Shown here in pieces: positions 43,716 through 55,618 of a DNA stretch of 64,000 nt. The notes beneath the pieces were generated by a model, which was given only the letters and a program-made list of their open reading frames with translations, searched no databases and was not told the DNA's origin. The position numbers and the translations under genes were made by a program. The stretch lies in the NCBI RefSeq assembly GCF_009905375.1, contig NC_133650.1:305427574-305491573 (forward strand). Reading direction: 5' to 3'. Every line of letters begins with the position of its first letter. Within the stretch, counting starts at the first letter, position 1. This DNA comes from Apium graveolens. Taxonomy: Eukaryota > Streptophyta > Magnoliopsida > Apiales > Apiaceae.

Positions 43716-46700
43716 CTAAGCAGATTTAGAGAAAGAAACTGAAACCATTCCAAGTTCATTTACCAATTTAGTAAAAGTAGCTTCACATAGTGGTATTGTG
43801 AAGATATCTGCTAGTTATTGATCTGTTGGAACAAAATGCAATTCCACTGTACCTTCATCCACATGTTCCCTTATGAAGTGGTACCTAATGCTGATGTGTT
43901 TTGTCATTGAGTGCTGAACTAGATTACCTGTCATAGCAATAGCACTTTGATTATGACAGTAAATAGGGATTTTAGAATATGTTAACCCATAATCCAGTTA
44001 CTGATTCTTCATCCAAAGAATCTGTGCACAACAGCTTCCTGCACCAAATTATTCAGCTCCTGCAGTTGATATGAAAATTGACTTCAGTTTCTTGCTAAAC
44101 CAAGAAACCAATCTGCCTCCAAGAAATTGGCAGCTTCCATTTGTGCTTTTCCTGTCAATTTTGCACCCTGCAAAATCTACATCTGAGTAACCTATTAGCT
44201 TAATGTATGATTCCCTAGGATACCACAATCCAAGATCAGCTGTACCCTTAAGGTACTTGAAAATTCTTTTCACACTTGTTAAGTGAGGTTCTCTTGGATC
44301 TGCTTGAAACCTTGTACAAAGACAGGTAGCATACATGATATCAGGTCTACTTGCAGTTAGATAGAGTAATGAGCCAATCATACCTCTATAATCAGTATTA
44401 TCTACAGATATACCAGTATCCTTATCCAATTTTGTTGCAGTGGCCATGGGAGTGGATGCACTTGAACAATCTTGCATTTCAAATTTCTTCAACAAATTTC
44501 TGGTGTACTTGGATTGACAAATAAAAGTTCGTTCTTCATTCTGCTTGACTTGAAGGCCCAAAAAATAGTTGAGTTCTCCCATCATACTCATTTGATATCT
44601 TGACCGCATCAGTTTGGCAAACTACTTACAAAGTCTGTCATTTGTAGAACCTAAAATGATATCATCAACATATATCTGCACCAAAAGTAAGTCCTTTCCA
44701 TGTTTGAGATAAAACAATGTTTTGTCAATAGTCCTCTGTTAAATCCACTTTCCAGAAGAAACTGAGCTAAGGTCTCATACCATGCTCTTGGAGCTTGCTT
44801 AAGGCCATAAAGTGCTTTATCAAGTCTGTAGATATGATTAGGAAATTTTGAATCTACAAAACCTGGAGGTTGTTCAACATATACTTCCTCTACCAATTCT
44901 TCATTAAGAAAAGCACTTTTTACATCCATTCGAAAGATTGTAAACTGTTTGTTTTATCATAATCAATTACAATCTAGCAACTGGTGTAAATGTTTTATCA
45001 TAATCAATTCCCTCATGTTGAGAATATCCTTTTGTAATCATCCTTGCTCTATTCCTTGTAATTATGCCATCACTGTCAATTTTATTTCTGAACACATTTT
45101 ATACCAACAACTGATCTGTTCTTTGGTCTTGGCACTAGGGTCCAGACTTTGTTTCTTTCAAATTCATTTAACTCTTCCTGCATTGCTTGCACCCAATTAG
45201 CATCTTGAAGAGCTTCTTCCACTTTCTTTGGTTCAATCTGAGATAAAAAAGAATGATATACACATTCATTTGATGTAGCTGTTCTAGTTCTGACACCTGT
45301 TTCAGGAATTCCAATAATCAAGTCAGGTGTATGTGCTTTAGTCCACTTCCTTGCAGATGGAAGGTGATCTCTAGAACTGGATGTTCCCCCATGATCCATG
45401 TTGTCTTCATCATCATTATTGAATGATCCCCCTGAAATTATGCTCTCTGAGTTGGATCCTTCAGAATTTGAGTTTCCAGAATTATCAGAACTTGGCCCAT
45501 CAGCAATTGATGAATCAGAACTTGAAGAGCCAGTCCTAGGTTTTGATGCTTCTTGAGATGTGGTTGGATCTTCAATATGCTCCCCCTGCACTGGTGCATT
45601 TTCCTTTGACGTAGTCACCACAGTTTCAATAATATCAGAGTTTAATCCATCAGATTTTAACCCATCAGAGTTTAACTTATCAGACTTTGCAGTATCAGGA
45701 TTTAAACCATCAGATTTTAGAGAATCAGAATTTAAAATTTCATTCTCAAATTTCAGTTGTTCATGATCATTGAAATCTTCAAGTCTAGTAATCTTCTTAT
45801 CATCAAAAGAGACATTAATAGATTCCATGACAACCCTTGTTCTTAAATTGTAGACTTTGAAGGCTTTTGTGGAAAGTGGATATCCAACAAAAATTCCGTC
45901 ATCAGCTTTTAGATCAAATTTGGATAGCTGTTCAGGATGAGTCTTAAGAACAAAACACTTGCATCCAAATATATGAAAGTACTTCAGATTTGGCTTCTTT
46001 TTCTTTACCATCTCATATGGTGTCTTTCCATGCTTGTTGATAAGTGTTGCATTCTGAGTAAAATAAGCAGTCTGCACAGCTTCAGCCCAAAAGCAGGTTG
46101 GTAACTTTGCTTCATCAAGCATAGTTCGTGCAACTTCAATAAGAGTTCTATTCTTTCTTTTAACAACTCTATTTTGCTGTGGAGTTCCAGGAGCAGAGAA
46201 TTCCTGCTTAATACCTTGGTCTTTGCTGAACTCTTCCATGATCAAATTCTTGAACTCAGTGCCTTCATCACTTCTTATGATCTTCACAGAGTCTTTGACC
46301 AATTTATCCAGTTGTTTGACATGATCAATCAAGATAGATGCAGTTTCAATATTTGTGTGCAAGAAATACATCCATGTGTATCTGGTGAACTCATCCACTA
46401 TGACCATAGCATATTTCTTCTTTGCAATAGACATGACATTCACTGGACTAAATAGATCAACATGTAGTAGGTGATAAGGCTCAAGAATTGAAGATTCATT
46501 CTTGCTCTTGAATGAAGATTTTCTTATTTTTGCCTTTTGACATGAATCACAAAGGCCATCAGGAGCAAAAACTGATTTTGGTAGTCCTTTCACAAGATCT
46601 TTCTTGACTAGTTCATTTATATTATTAAAATTCAAATGAGAGAGTTTCTTGTGCCAATTCCAGCTTTCTTCAATTGGTGCTCTGCTTAACAGACAGATTG

Positions 46701-47076
46701 CAGAACCATCAGAACTTGTTGAAATCTTGGCTTCATAAATGTTACCATGTCTGTATCCCTCTAGAACAACTTTGCCTGTAGATTTGCTTACAACTTCATA
46801 GTGTTCTTCAAAGAAATCCACATGATAACTTCTGTCACAGATTTGACTCACACTCAGCAGATTGTGTTTAAGTCCTAAGACCAGAGCTACCTTTTCAATG
46901 ATGACATTCCCAAGATTGAGATTGCCATATCCCAGAGTTTTTCTAATGTTTCCATCTCCATAAGAAACACCTGGGCCAGCTTTCTCCACAAAGTCTGATA
47001 GCAGGGCTTTATTTCCAGTCATATGTCCTGAACATCCACTATCCAAAACTAGGATGTTCTTCCTGTTGCCCTGCAA
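43716..47076 (-). pseudogene. pol of SIRE element D (protease, integrase, RT, RNase H), broken
   Basis: Same frame as the gag C-terminal piece, entered after two stops. Protease: DSGCSGHMTG. Integrase zinc part: WHKKLSHLNF...CDSCQKAK. Core: HVDLFSPV and IIRSDEGTEF; the third catalytic residue, normally Glu in a VVERKNRT-type motif, is Lys here (NRVVKRKN). A tail follows with repeated SDGLNSD-type words (about 45640-45740). The frame ends at 45082 in RT. Later pieces hold [11 protein letters not shown] and [13 protein letters not shown] (44929-44760), YVDD in a shifted frame (about 44660), then LGLQVKQNEE, SRPDIMYATCL and DFAGCKIDRKSTNG, with RNase H ending at 43716. Several frameshifts and stops; inactive. 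Confidence 0.88.
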
Positions 47077-47088
47077 TCACAAAGACCA

Positions 47089-49350
47089 CTAATGATTAGT
47101 TTTAAGGACCCAGACTTGCTTGGATCCTTTGGCCTTATTAAGTTTGTTAACATTTGCAGCGGATATAACATCAGAGTTTATGTTAACATTTTTCATATCA
47201 GAATTTACAATATCAGACTTTGCATCAAAACTTATACTAGAAGGAATAATGCTACCTTTCTTTAAAGAAGGTTTTATTTGATAATAATCATAGTACAAAC
47301 TATGATATTCCTTACAAGTATAAATGGAATGCCATAAACTGCCACAATGAAAACAAGGATTTTGTAGCTTAAATCTAACAGACCGACTCTTAACTCCTGA
47401 TTTTGAAGGTAAAGAGTTTGTATTATTATTCTTCCTGCAAAAAGAAGCCAGATGGTTAGTATTTCCACAGTTATGACATTTCTTTCTAGGAGAATTAGGA
47501 ACAGGCTTATAATGGTTACTTTTATTCACACCTTCCTTTCCATTCCTATTTTTCCTAGGTGGCTTTACCTTGTTTACATTTTTAACTTCTTTCAGCTTAT
47601 GCTTAAGCTGCTTCTTAGTCATTAAGCTTATGTTAACTTCAGTTGGCTTATCCTGTTTTGGTTTGTCAGAAGTTAATTTCTCTTTAACTTCTGATTTCTC
47701 AATATCAGACTTTGCAGCTACAAACTTAACAGGATTTACCTTTGGCATTTGTTTAACAACTATAGGCTCAGTTTCTACAGTTCCCTTATTATTCTTATCA
47801 TCTCCATAACCTAAGCCTTCTTTCCAGTTTCCACTACTTAATATATCCTGAGTTGCTCTTTCAGAGTTAGTCCAAATCCTGATAATCTCTCTTTCCTTTT
47901 CTAACTCAGTTTTTAGAGATTCATTCATTTTTAGCACTTCATCCCTAACATAAAAGGCATCATCTCTATCTTTCTGAGCTTGTTTAAACTTGACCAACTC
48001 TTTTTCTAAATAATCATTCCTCTTTTAAAAGCAAGATTTTCAGAAGTTAATCTTTTACATGTTAAAGTTTGATCTATGTAACTAATAAACATGGTTTTAA
48101 GATATAATATCAACTCAGTAATATTATTAGTATGAAAGGCATAAGTTGTTTGAGGTACCTTTAACTCAGTAGTGTCTGGACTGCTATCGGCATTTGCCAT
48201 CAAGGCATAGTTTTCCTCATCTTCAGATGCTAAAGTATCTGACCAGCTTTTCTTCTTTGTGATAAGAGCCTTGCCTTTGTCACTCTTCACTTTCTTGCAA
48301 TCAGGAGATATGTGGCCTTTCTCACCACAAATGTAGCATTTGACATTTGAGTAATCTCCTTTGTCAGACTTTCTTCCTCTGCCTTCAGATTTTCTGAAAC
48401 CTTTCTTATCAGAACTTGCACCTTTCCTGAAAAACTTCTTTCCCTTTCTGAATTTCCTGTATGCAATCTTTGGGATACCTTTCACCATAAGAGAACACAG
48501 CTCCATCATCTCTTCATCAGGGTCCATCTCAGGTAAACTTTCAGTTTCTGAGTCATCATCACTATCAGAACTTGATGACTCAGTATCAGACTTTGTGATG
48601 AGAGCTTTTCCCTTGCCTTTCCTTGAGGCAGCCACTTTGGGGATTTCCTCCTCAGCCTTAAGAGCAACTGTCCTTGACTTTGGATTAAAAGTTGTTTCAT
48701 CAAGGGCATAGTTGTCTCTTATAGTTGTGGCCTTCAAATCCCAACTTTCAGGAAGAGCTAACAGGAATTTAAGATTTAAATCTTCAAGATCATATTCCTT
48801 GTCCACTAGTGACAAATCATTCAAGAGTTTAACAAATCTATCATATAAACCAGTTAATGACTCATCAGGCTTTGAGTCAAAGTGCTCATACTCTTGAGTG
48901 AGTATAGTCCTCCTTTTTTTTCTTGATTGCATCAGTTCCCTGACACCTTATTACCAAAGCATCCCATATCTCCTTTGTAGTTTTGCATTGAATTACCCTG
49001 TTTGACATGACATTATCAATGGCACTATGCAGCAAGTGTCTTACCTTTTCATTCTTGGCAATCGATGAGATATCTTCAGCTGTGTAATCACTTTTCTCCT
49101 TTGTTATAGACTTTGCTGGTTGACCTGCAACTTTCACAGAGAGTTTAGTTGGCATATGTGGTCCTTCATTAATCCTGTCAAGATATTCTGGATCTGTAGC
49201 TTCCAGAAACATAGCCATCTTCACTTTCCATATGGGATACTCAGAAGGTCTCAGCATGGGAACCCTAATAGTCTCATATCGACTGTGGGTTGTGATTTTT
49301 GGAGTTTCTTCAGTTTTGGTGGGCTTGGTTGGAGTTTCTTCTTCAGACAT
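47089..49350 (-). pseudogene. gag of SIRE element D, two frameshifts
   Basis: Starts at the ATG at 49350 (MSEEETPTKPTKTEETP). Piece 1 (49350-48886) contains RVPMLRPSEYPIWKVKMAMF, the conserved copia gag start. A frameshift in a run of A/T near 48915 leads to piece 2 (48932-48006) with zinc knuckle CYICGEKGHISPDC. A second shift near 48025 leads to piece 3 (47997-47089) with CHNCGNTNHLASFC and a further CFHCGSLWHSIYTC. Three CCHC-type knuckles is more than the one usual in copia gag. Piece 3 ends with TAG at 47089-47091 directly before pol. A segment between piece 2's ETTF and NPKSRT, present in A2 and B (TLDEIYGMLKTHELEMDQRS), is deleted. Confidence 0.87.
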
Positions 49351-49390
49351 GATTATCTTGGATCTTTACTATTTGTGTGTTAACAGAAAG

Positions 49391-49402
49391 CTCTGATACC
49401 AC
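49391..49402 (-). other. Primer-binding site of element D
   Basis: The minus strand reads TGGTATCAGAGC next to the 5' LTR, complementary to the 3' end of initiator-methionine tRNA as in most plant copia elements. It sets the 5' side of the element. Confidence 0.9.
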
Positions 49403-49403
49403 T

Positions 49404-49992
49404 TATTAGGTCACACACACTATAGAAGGGGGTTGAATACAGTGTATACTACAATTAAATCGAAATTAAGAACACAAGTAACAGAACACAGATTTTATTC
49501 AATATAATAAACTCTGTTACAAAGAAACTGTTCTCTCTCAGTGATGAATAAATTATCACGAGAGCTGCAAGGGTCATAAAGAATAATATTCTCGATTAAG
49601 ATAACACCCATAGTGTAAACCCTATACCGTGTTTATATAGACACACAATTATAAGATAAGTTCTAATTGATATAGAATATAATTCTGTATCCTAAAATAT
49701 ATGAATCAGTTATCTTTTCTTCCAAGTATTCTATTCTTCATTGAATTCTTCTCTATGCACATTTCTTCTTGTTTTAGTCTCGATCTTCTTTCCCTTCAAT
49801 CAGCCGCCCTCCTTATCTGAAAGTCCTCTTAAGTCCTGATATTATCTTCTGATGAATATCTTCTAATAACTTAAGTTCTGACTCCAGTATAAGTACTGAT
49901 TTCCAGTTAAGTACTGATTTGTCCTGTTAATTAAAAATCTGAAAACTAAACACAAATCATCATTAGCCATGACATTACAAATATATCTAACA
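49404..49992 (-). repeat. 5' LTR of element D
   Basis: 589 bp. The inner end is TATTAGGTCAC (the usual TGTTAGG with one transition); the outer end is ATCTAACA at 49992. TATATA-type promoter text is at about 49631-49640 in reverse. Its outer part is copied again in the tandem duplication to the right. Confidence 0.9.
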
Positions 49993-51452
49993 ATAGAGAG
50001 AGTACTATTTATAATTTTAAATATTTTTTTACCGTTCCATTCAATTTATAACATTCTTCTAATAATGTGATCGACTCACTATTAATAAATTCAAATCGAA
50101 AAATATTTGATAGTCTTTGGTCTGCACTTTAAGGCCTCATTTTTTTGCCAATTTTTCGTTGAATACAAATTTTAACTTTTCCGTAACTAAATTACAACTA
50201 CAAGTTTTAAAGTAATAAATATAAAATATATTATATGTTTGGTTCATTGTTACGTACTCCCTTCCTCACCCCCAGTTATTATCATTTTTAAGACAGTGTC
50301 TGGCACACATTTTAAGATGAATAGAAAGTATAGTTCTATAATTTTTTTAAAAAAGATTCTTTTTTTGAATAAAAGTTTAAACATTTTATTTTTATTCAGA
50401 AAAAAAAATATTTTAAAAAAAGGTATACAGCTATATTTATATTCATCTTAAAATGCGAGTCATACACTCTCTCAGAAACGATAATAGTTGGATGTGACTG
50501 AATAAATTATCACGAGAGCTGCTAGGGTTACAAAGAATAATATTCTCGATTAAGATAACACCCATAGTGTAAACCCTATGCCGTGTTTATATAGACACAC
50601 AATTACAAGATAAGTTCTAATTGATATAAAATATAATTCTGTATCCTAAAATATATGAATCAGTTATCTTTTCTTCCAAGTATTCTATTCTTCATTGAAT
50701 TCTTCTCTATGCATATTTCTTCTTGTTTTAGTCTCGATCTTCTTTCCCTTCAATCAGCCGCCCTCCTTATCTGAAAGTCCTCTTAAGTCCTGATATTATC
50801 TTCTGAAGAATATCTTCTGATAACTTAAGTTCTGACTCCAGTATAAGTACTGATTTCCAGTTAAGTACTGATTTGTCCTGTTAATTAAAAATCTGAAAAC
50901 TAAACACAAATCATCATTAGCCATGACATTACAAATATATCTAACAATAGAGAGAGTACTATTTATAATTTTAAATATTTTTTTACCATTCCATTCAATT
51001 TATAACATTCTTCTAATAATGTGATCGACTCACTATTAATAAATTCAAATCGAAAAATATTTGATAGTCTTTGGTCTGCACTTTAAGGCCTCATTTTTTT
51101 GCCAATTTTTCGTTGAATACAAATTTTAACTTTTCCGTAACTAAATTACAACTACAAGTTTTAAAGTAATTAATATAAAATATATTATATGTTTGGTTCA
51201 TTGTTACGTACTCCCTTCCTCACCCCCAGTTGTTATCATTTTTAAGACAGTGCCTGGCACACATTTTAAGATGAATAGAAAGTATAGTTCTATAATTTTT
51301 TTTAAAAAGATTCTTTTTTTGAATAAAAGTTTAAACATTTTATTTTTATTCAGAAAAAAAAAAATTTAAAAAAGGTATACAACTCTATTTATATTCATCT
51401 TAAAATGCGTGTCGAACACTCTCTCAGAAACGATAATAGTTGGATGTGACTG
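49547..51452. repeat. Tandem duplication of about 954 bp spanning LTR edge, flank and MITE
   Basis: Copy 1 (49547-50500) and copy 2 (50501-51452) each contain the outer 446 bp of the LTR, its ATAGA flank, about 250 bp of unique sequence, and the left part of a MITE. They differ by scattered substitutions. The breakpoints lie in TGATGAATAAAT of the LTR and GTGACTGAGGG of the MITE end, sharing only TGA. The solo-looking LTR piece at 50501-50946 is therefore a by-product of the duplication and not a separate insertion. Confidence 0.9.
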
Positions 51453-51458
51453 AGGGAG
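51211..51458. mobile_element. Stowaway-like MITE
   Basis: Left end CTCCCTTCCTCACCCCCAGT preceded by TA; right end, read inverted, CTCCCTCAGTCACATCC followed by TA (51459-51460). 248 bp with inverted halves (TTAAGATGAATAGAAAG near the left, ATTCATCTTAAAATG near the right), so it can fold. A truncated copy lies at 50257-50500 in the tandem duplication. Confidence 0.75.
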
Positions 51459-52615
51459 TAACTAGAAACTATAGTTAATTTTGGCAGGTAGTTAATGTTT
51501 TCATATTAAAGAGATGCTTAATTTGTGTTGATAATGGTGGATCATGGTCAAACTTTGTAACTAATTTATTGTGTGTTTATAAATTTACCATTTAATTATA
51601 ATTTTTTTTGTTTTACTCACTATGTTAGGTTTGGACTTTTCTTAGTCACTAACATTAGATTCGGATTTGATTATTAGCATTTTGTCAACTTTTTGTCCAT
51701 TATTAAAACATGGTGATAACTAGTACAAAAAGTGTCATATGCGTTTTATGAAAAAGTTTATAAGCGTCTAAGTTTGCCACATGCATATGGATGAGTCATA
51801 TAATCTCTCGATTATATACGTCTGGATGAGTCATATAATGTCTGGATTATATCCGTCTGTTATTGGAAGGACACATATTATTTTAAACATCTGGTTAAAA
51901 CAGACGAATATACATTGTAAACAGACGCATAAAATTAGATTATATGTGTTTGTTATTTTTTAGGTGGAGTACTAAACTCAAAACAAAAATTATTAGAAAG
52001 AGGCATCACAATTTGTCAACAATGCTAATATAATTCTAATAGGAGCAAGTCAACAAATGTTTTAGCCTTTTAAGATTAAGAGGATTATTTAACTACTACA
52101 TGTACAAGGCAAAAGATACTACTAAAATTTATCGGAGATTTTTCTTGATTAAAGTAAGAGATTTAGGAAATAAGAAAATAAAAAAAAAATTAATACAATC
52201 AAATTAGGAAACCGATCATAAAGTACTAAAAACATTAAAAAATTACATATCAATAATTTATCAAACTTTCACGTGGACAATTTCAAAAACCCAATGAAAT
52301 TACTAATCAAAACTACTTCGTGCAACCCTGACCAGTTCAGAATCAAAACTATAAACTTATCCATTCTAATAAAATCATGAAACAAGTATATATATAAACA
52401 CAAGGATAGAATAATATTGATAATGTGAATTTGGTATTAAATCAAACAACTCTCACGATATATTTTTCTTATAAACATAGTTTTATAACTTATTTTTAAA
52501 ATTTTCTTTTTGTATATAAAAATTTAAATGTTCAATTTATATTCAAAGGAAAAAATATATATACTTTATGAAACTACATATTTTAGGAGTTTTAAAATAC
52601 GTGTCAAACTCTCAT
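51459..52615. other. Intergenic DNA with a possible MITE remnant at the insertion site of element B
   Basis: No gene seen. The last part (about 52480-52615) resembles the inner right side of the MITE family (TTTTAAAATACGTGTCAAACTCTC), so element B seems to have inserted into another MITE copy. Around 51770-51960 words like CAGACG and GTCTG recur without clear structure. Confidence 0.5.
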
Positions 52616-53198
52616 TGTTAGATATATTTGTGATGTCATGTCTAATAATGATTTGTGTTTTGTTTTCAGATCTTGTCTAACAGGACAAATCAGGACTTAA
52701 CTGGAAATCAGTACTTATACTGAAGTCAGAACTTAAGATATCAGAAGATATTCATCAGAAGATAATATCAGGACTTAAGAAGACTTTCAGATTAGGAAGG
52801 CGGCTGATTGAAGGGAAAGAAGATCAAGACTAAAACAAGAAGAGATATGCATGGAGAAGATTCTATGAAGAATAGAAGACTTGGAAGAAAATATAACTAA
52901 TTGATATATTTTAGGATACAGAATTATATTCCATATTAATTAGAATTTATCTTGTAATTGTGTGTCTATATAAACACAGACATATGGTTCACACTATAAG
53001 AGTTATCATTATCGAGAATATTATTCATTATAACCCTAGTAGCTCTCGTGATATTTGTTCATCACTGAGAGAGTACAGTTCCATTGTAACAAAGTTTATT
53101 ATATTGAATAACTCTGTGTTCTGTTACTTGTGTTCTAAATCAATTTGATTATGTAAACACTGTATTCAACCCCCTTCTACAGTGTGTGTGACCTAACA
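52616..53198 (+). repeat. 5' LTR of element B
   Basis: 583 bp, TGTTAGATATATTTGTG...GTGACCTAACA. TATATAAAC lies near 52968, followed by the conserved leader-like text AGAGTTATCATTATCGAGAA and AACCCTAGTAGCTCTCG. Same family as 897-1509. Confidence 0.92.
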
Positions 53199-53251
53199 AG
53201 TGGTATCAAAGTTATCTATTAACACACATATAATAAAGATCCAAAACAATC

Positions 53252-55606
53252 ATGTCTGAAGTAGAACAAACTCCAACCAGGCCCACCAAAACTGAAGAAA
53301 CTCCAAAAATTCAAACCCACAGTCGATATGAGACTATTAGGGTTCCCATACTGAGACCTTCTGAGTATCCCATATGGAAAGTGAAGATGGCTATGTTTCT
53401 GGAAGCTACAGATCCAGAATACCTTAACAGAATTTATGAGGGACCACATATGCCAACCAAACTCTCTTTTGTAGTTACAGGTCAACCAGCAATGTCTGTA
53501 CTAAAGGAGAAAAGTGATTATACAGCAGAAGATATCTCATCAATTGCCAAGGATGCAAGGGTAAGACACTTGCTGCATAGTGCCATTGATAATGTCATGT
53601 CAAACAAGGTAATTCACTACAAGACTGCAAAGGAGATATGAGATGCTTTGGAAACAAGGTGTCAAGGAACTGATGCAATCAAGAAGAACAAGAGGACTAT
53701 ACTCACTCAAGAGTATGAGCACTTTGACTCAAGGCCTGATGAGTCATTAACTGATTTATATGACTGATTTGTCAAACCCTTGAATGATCTGTCACTGGTG
53801 GACAAGGAATATAATCTTGAAGATTCAAATCTTAAATTCCTATTAGCTCTTCCTGAAAATTAGGATTTGAAGGCCACAACAATAAGAGACAACTATGCTC
53901 TTGATGAAACGACTCTTGATGAAATTTATGGCATGCTCAAGACTCATGAACTTGAGATGGATCAAAGAAGCAAGAGACATGGGAGAAAATCAAGGACAGT
54001 TTTTCTTAAAGCTGAGGAAGAATTCCCCAAAGTGACTACCTCAAGGAAAGGCAAAGGAAAGGCTCTCATCATAAAGTCTGATTCAGATTCATCAAGTTCT
54101 GATAATGATGATGACTCAGAAACTGAAAGTTTACCGGAAGGAGATGCTGATGAAGAGATGATGAAGCTGTGTGCTCTTATGATGAAAGGTATCACAAAGA
54201 TAGCATACAGGATATTCAGAAGGGGAAAGAAGTTTTCCAGGAAAGGTGCAAATTCTGATAAGAAAGGTTTCAGAAGATCGGAAGGCAAAGGAGGAAAGTC
54301 TAACAGAGGGGATTACTCAAATGTCAAATGCTACAATTGTGGTGAGAAAGGTCACATATCTCCTGATTGCAAGAAAGGAAAGAGTGACAAAGGCAAGGCT
54401 CTTGTTACAAAGAAGAAAAGCTGGACAAACTCTTCAGATTCTGAAGATGAGGAACACTATGCCTTGATGGCAAATGCTGATAGCAGTTCTGATACTGCTG
54501 AGTTAAAGGTACCTCAAACAACTTATGCCTTTCATACTGATGATATTACAGAATTGAGATTATATCTTAAAACCATGTTTATTAGTTACGGAGATCAAAC
54601 TTTAACATATAAAAGATTAACTTCTGAAAATCTTGCTTATAAGAAGAGGAATGATTATTTAGAAAAAGAGTTAGTCATGTTCCAACAAACTCAGAAAGAT
54701 AGAGATGATGCTTTTTATGTTAGAGATGAAGTGCTAAAAATGAATGAATCTCTAAAAACTGAGTTAGAAAAGGAAAGAGAGATTATCAGGACTTGGACTA
54801 ACTCTGGCAGAGCAACTCAGGATATACTAAGTAGTGGAAACTGGAAAGAGGGCTTAGGTAATGGAGATGATAAAAGTAAAAAGGGAACTGAATAGATTAA
54901 GCCAACCATTGTTAACCAAAATACTAGGAAAAAGGTAAATCATGTTAAGTTTGTAGCTAAAACTGTAAAGTCTGATTCTGAAAAGATGAAAGATATTGAG
55001 GCAGAAGTGATAGCAGAGTCAACTTCTGACAAATTAGAACAGGATGAACCAACTCAAATTAACATATGTTTAATGACAAAGAAGCAGCTTAAGCATAAGC
55101 TAAAAGAGATTAAGAATGTAAACAAGGTTAAGCCACCTAGGGAAAACAGGAATGGAAAGGAAGGAGTAAATAGAAGTAATAATCATATGCTTGTTCCTAA
55201 TGCTCCTAGAAAGAAATGTTATAACTGTGGAAACTCTAACCATCTGGCTTCTTTTTGCAGGAAGAATAAGAATATAAACTCCTTACCTTCAAAGTCAGGA
55301 GTTAAGAGTCAGTCTGTTAGGTTTAAGCCACAAAATCCTTGTTTTCATTGTGGTAGTATATGGCATTCCATTTATACTTGTAAGGAATATCATAGTTTGT
55401 ACTATGATTATTATCAAATAAAACCTTCTTTAAAGAAAGTTAGCATTATTCCTTCCAGTGTAAGTTCTGATGCAATGGCTGATACAGTTAATTCTGATAA
55501 GAAAAATGTTAATATAAACTCTGATGTCAATTCTGTTGCAAATGTTAACAAACTTAATAAGGCCAAAGGATCCAAGCAAGTCTGGGTCCTTAAAACTAAT
55601 CATTAG
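53252..55606 (+). pseudogene. gag of SIRE element B, one frame with four stops
   Basis: Starts at the ATG at 53252 (MSEVEQTPTRPTKTEE). The same frame runs all the way to the TAG at 55604-55606, interrupted by in-frame stops at 53639 (TGA), 53765 (TGA), 53861 (TAG) and 54893 (TAG). Compared with element D, the first three replace Trp, Arg and Trp codons and fit single C-to-T or G-to-A changes. Zinc knuckles CYNCGEKGHISPDC, CYNCGNSNHLASFC and CFHCGSIWHSIYTC are all present. This frame shows the ancestral gag as one ORF of about 784 codons, unusually long for copia and typical of the SIRE group. Confidence 0.88.
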
Positions 55607-55618
55607 TGGTCTTTGTAA

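Larger units (their letters stand above)
30513..49992 (-). mobile_element. SIRE/Maximus-type Ty1-copia element D, nearly complete, split by a CACTA element
   Basis: Minus-strand element of about 12.3 kb without its insertion. Target duplication ATAGA is at 30508-30512 and 49993-49997. Order on the minus strand: 5' LTR (49404-49992), PBS (TGGTATCAGAGC, 49391-49402), gag, pol, a non-coding spacer of about 1.5 kb, a third ORF, a polypurine tract (AAGTTGGGGGAGAT), and the 3' LTR. The 3' LTR is cut after 13 bp of its outer end by the CACTA transposon 30526-37720. gag and pol of copia type plus an extra ORF after pol and large size define the SIRE lineage. gag, pol and ORF3 each carry frameshifts, so it is not autonomous now. 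Confidence 0.92.

Noticed and set aside
50501..50946. Apparent third LTR next to element D
   Set aside because: It starts mid-LTR at the duplication breakpoint and carries the same flank as the first copy, so it is part of the tandem duplication.
51781..51963. 60-codon ORF between the MITE and element B
   Set aside because: No domain, no codon bias signal, repetitive wording (MDESYNLS and MSHIMSG); probably chance.
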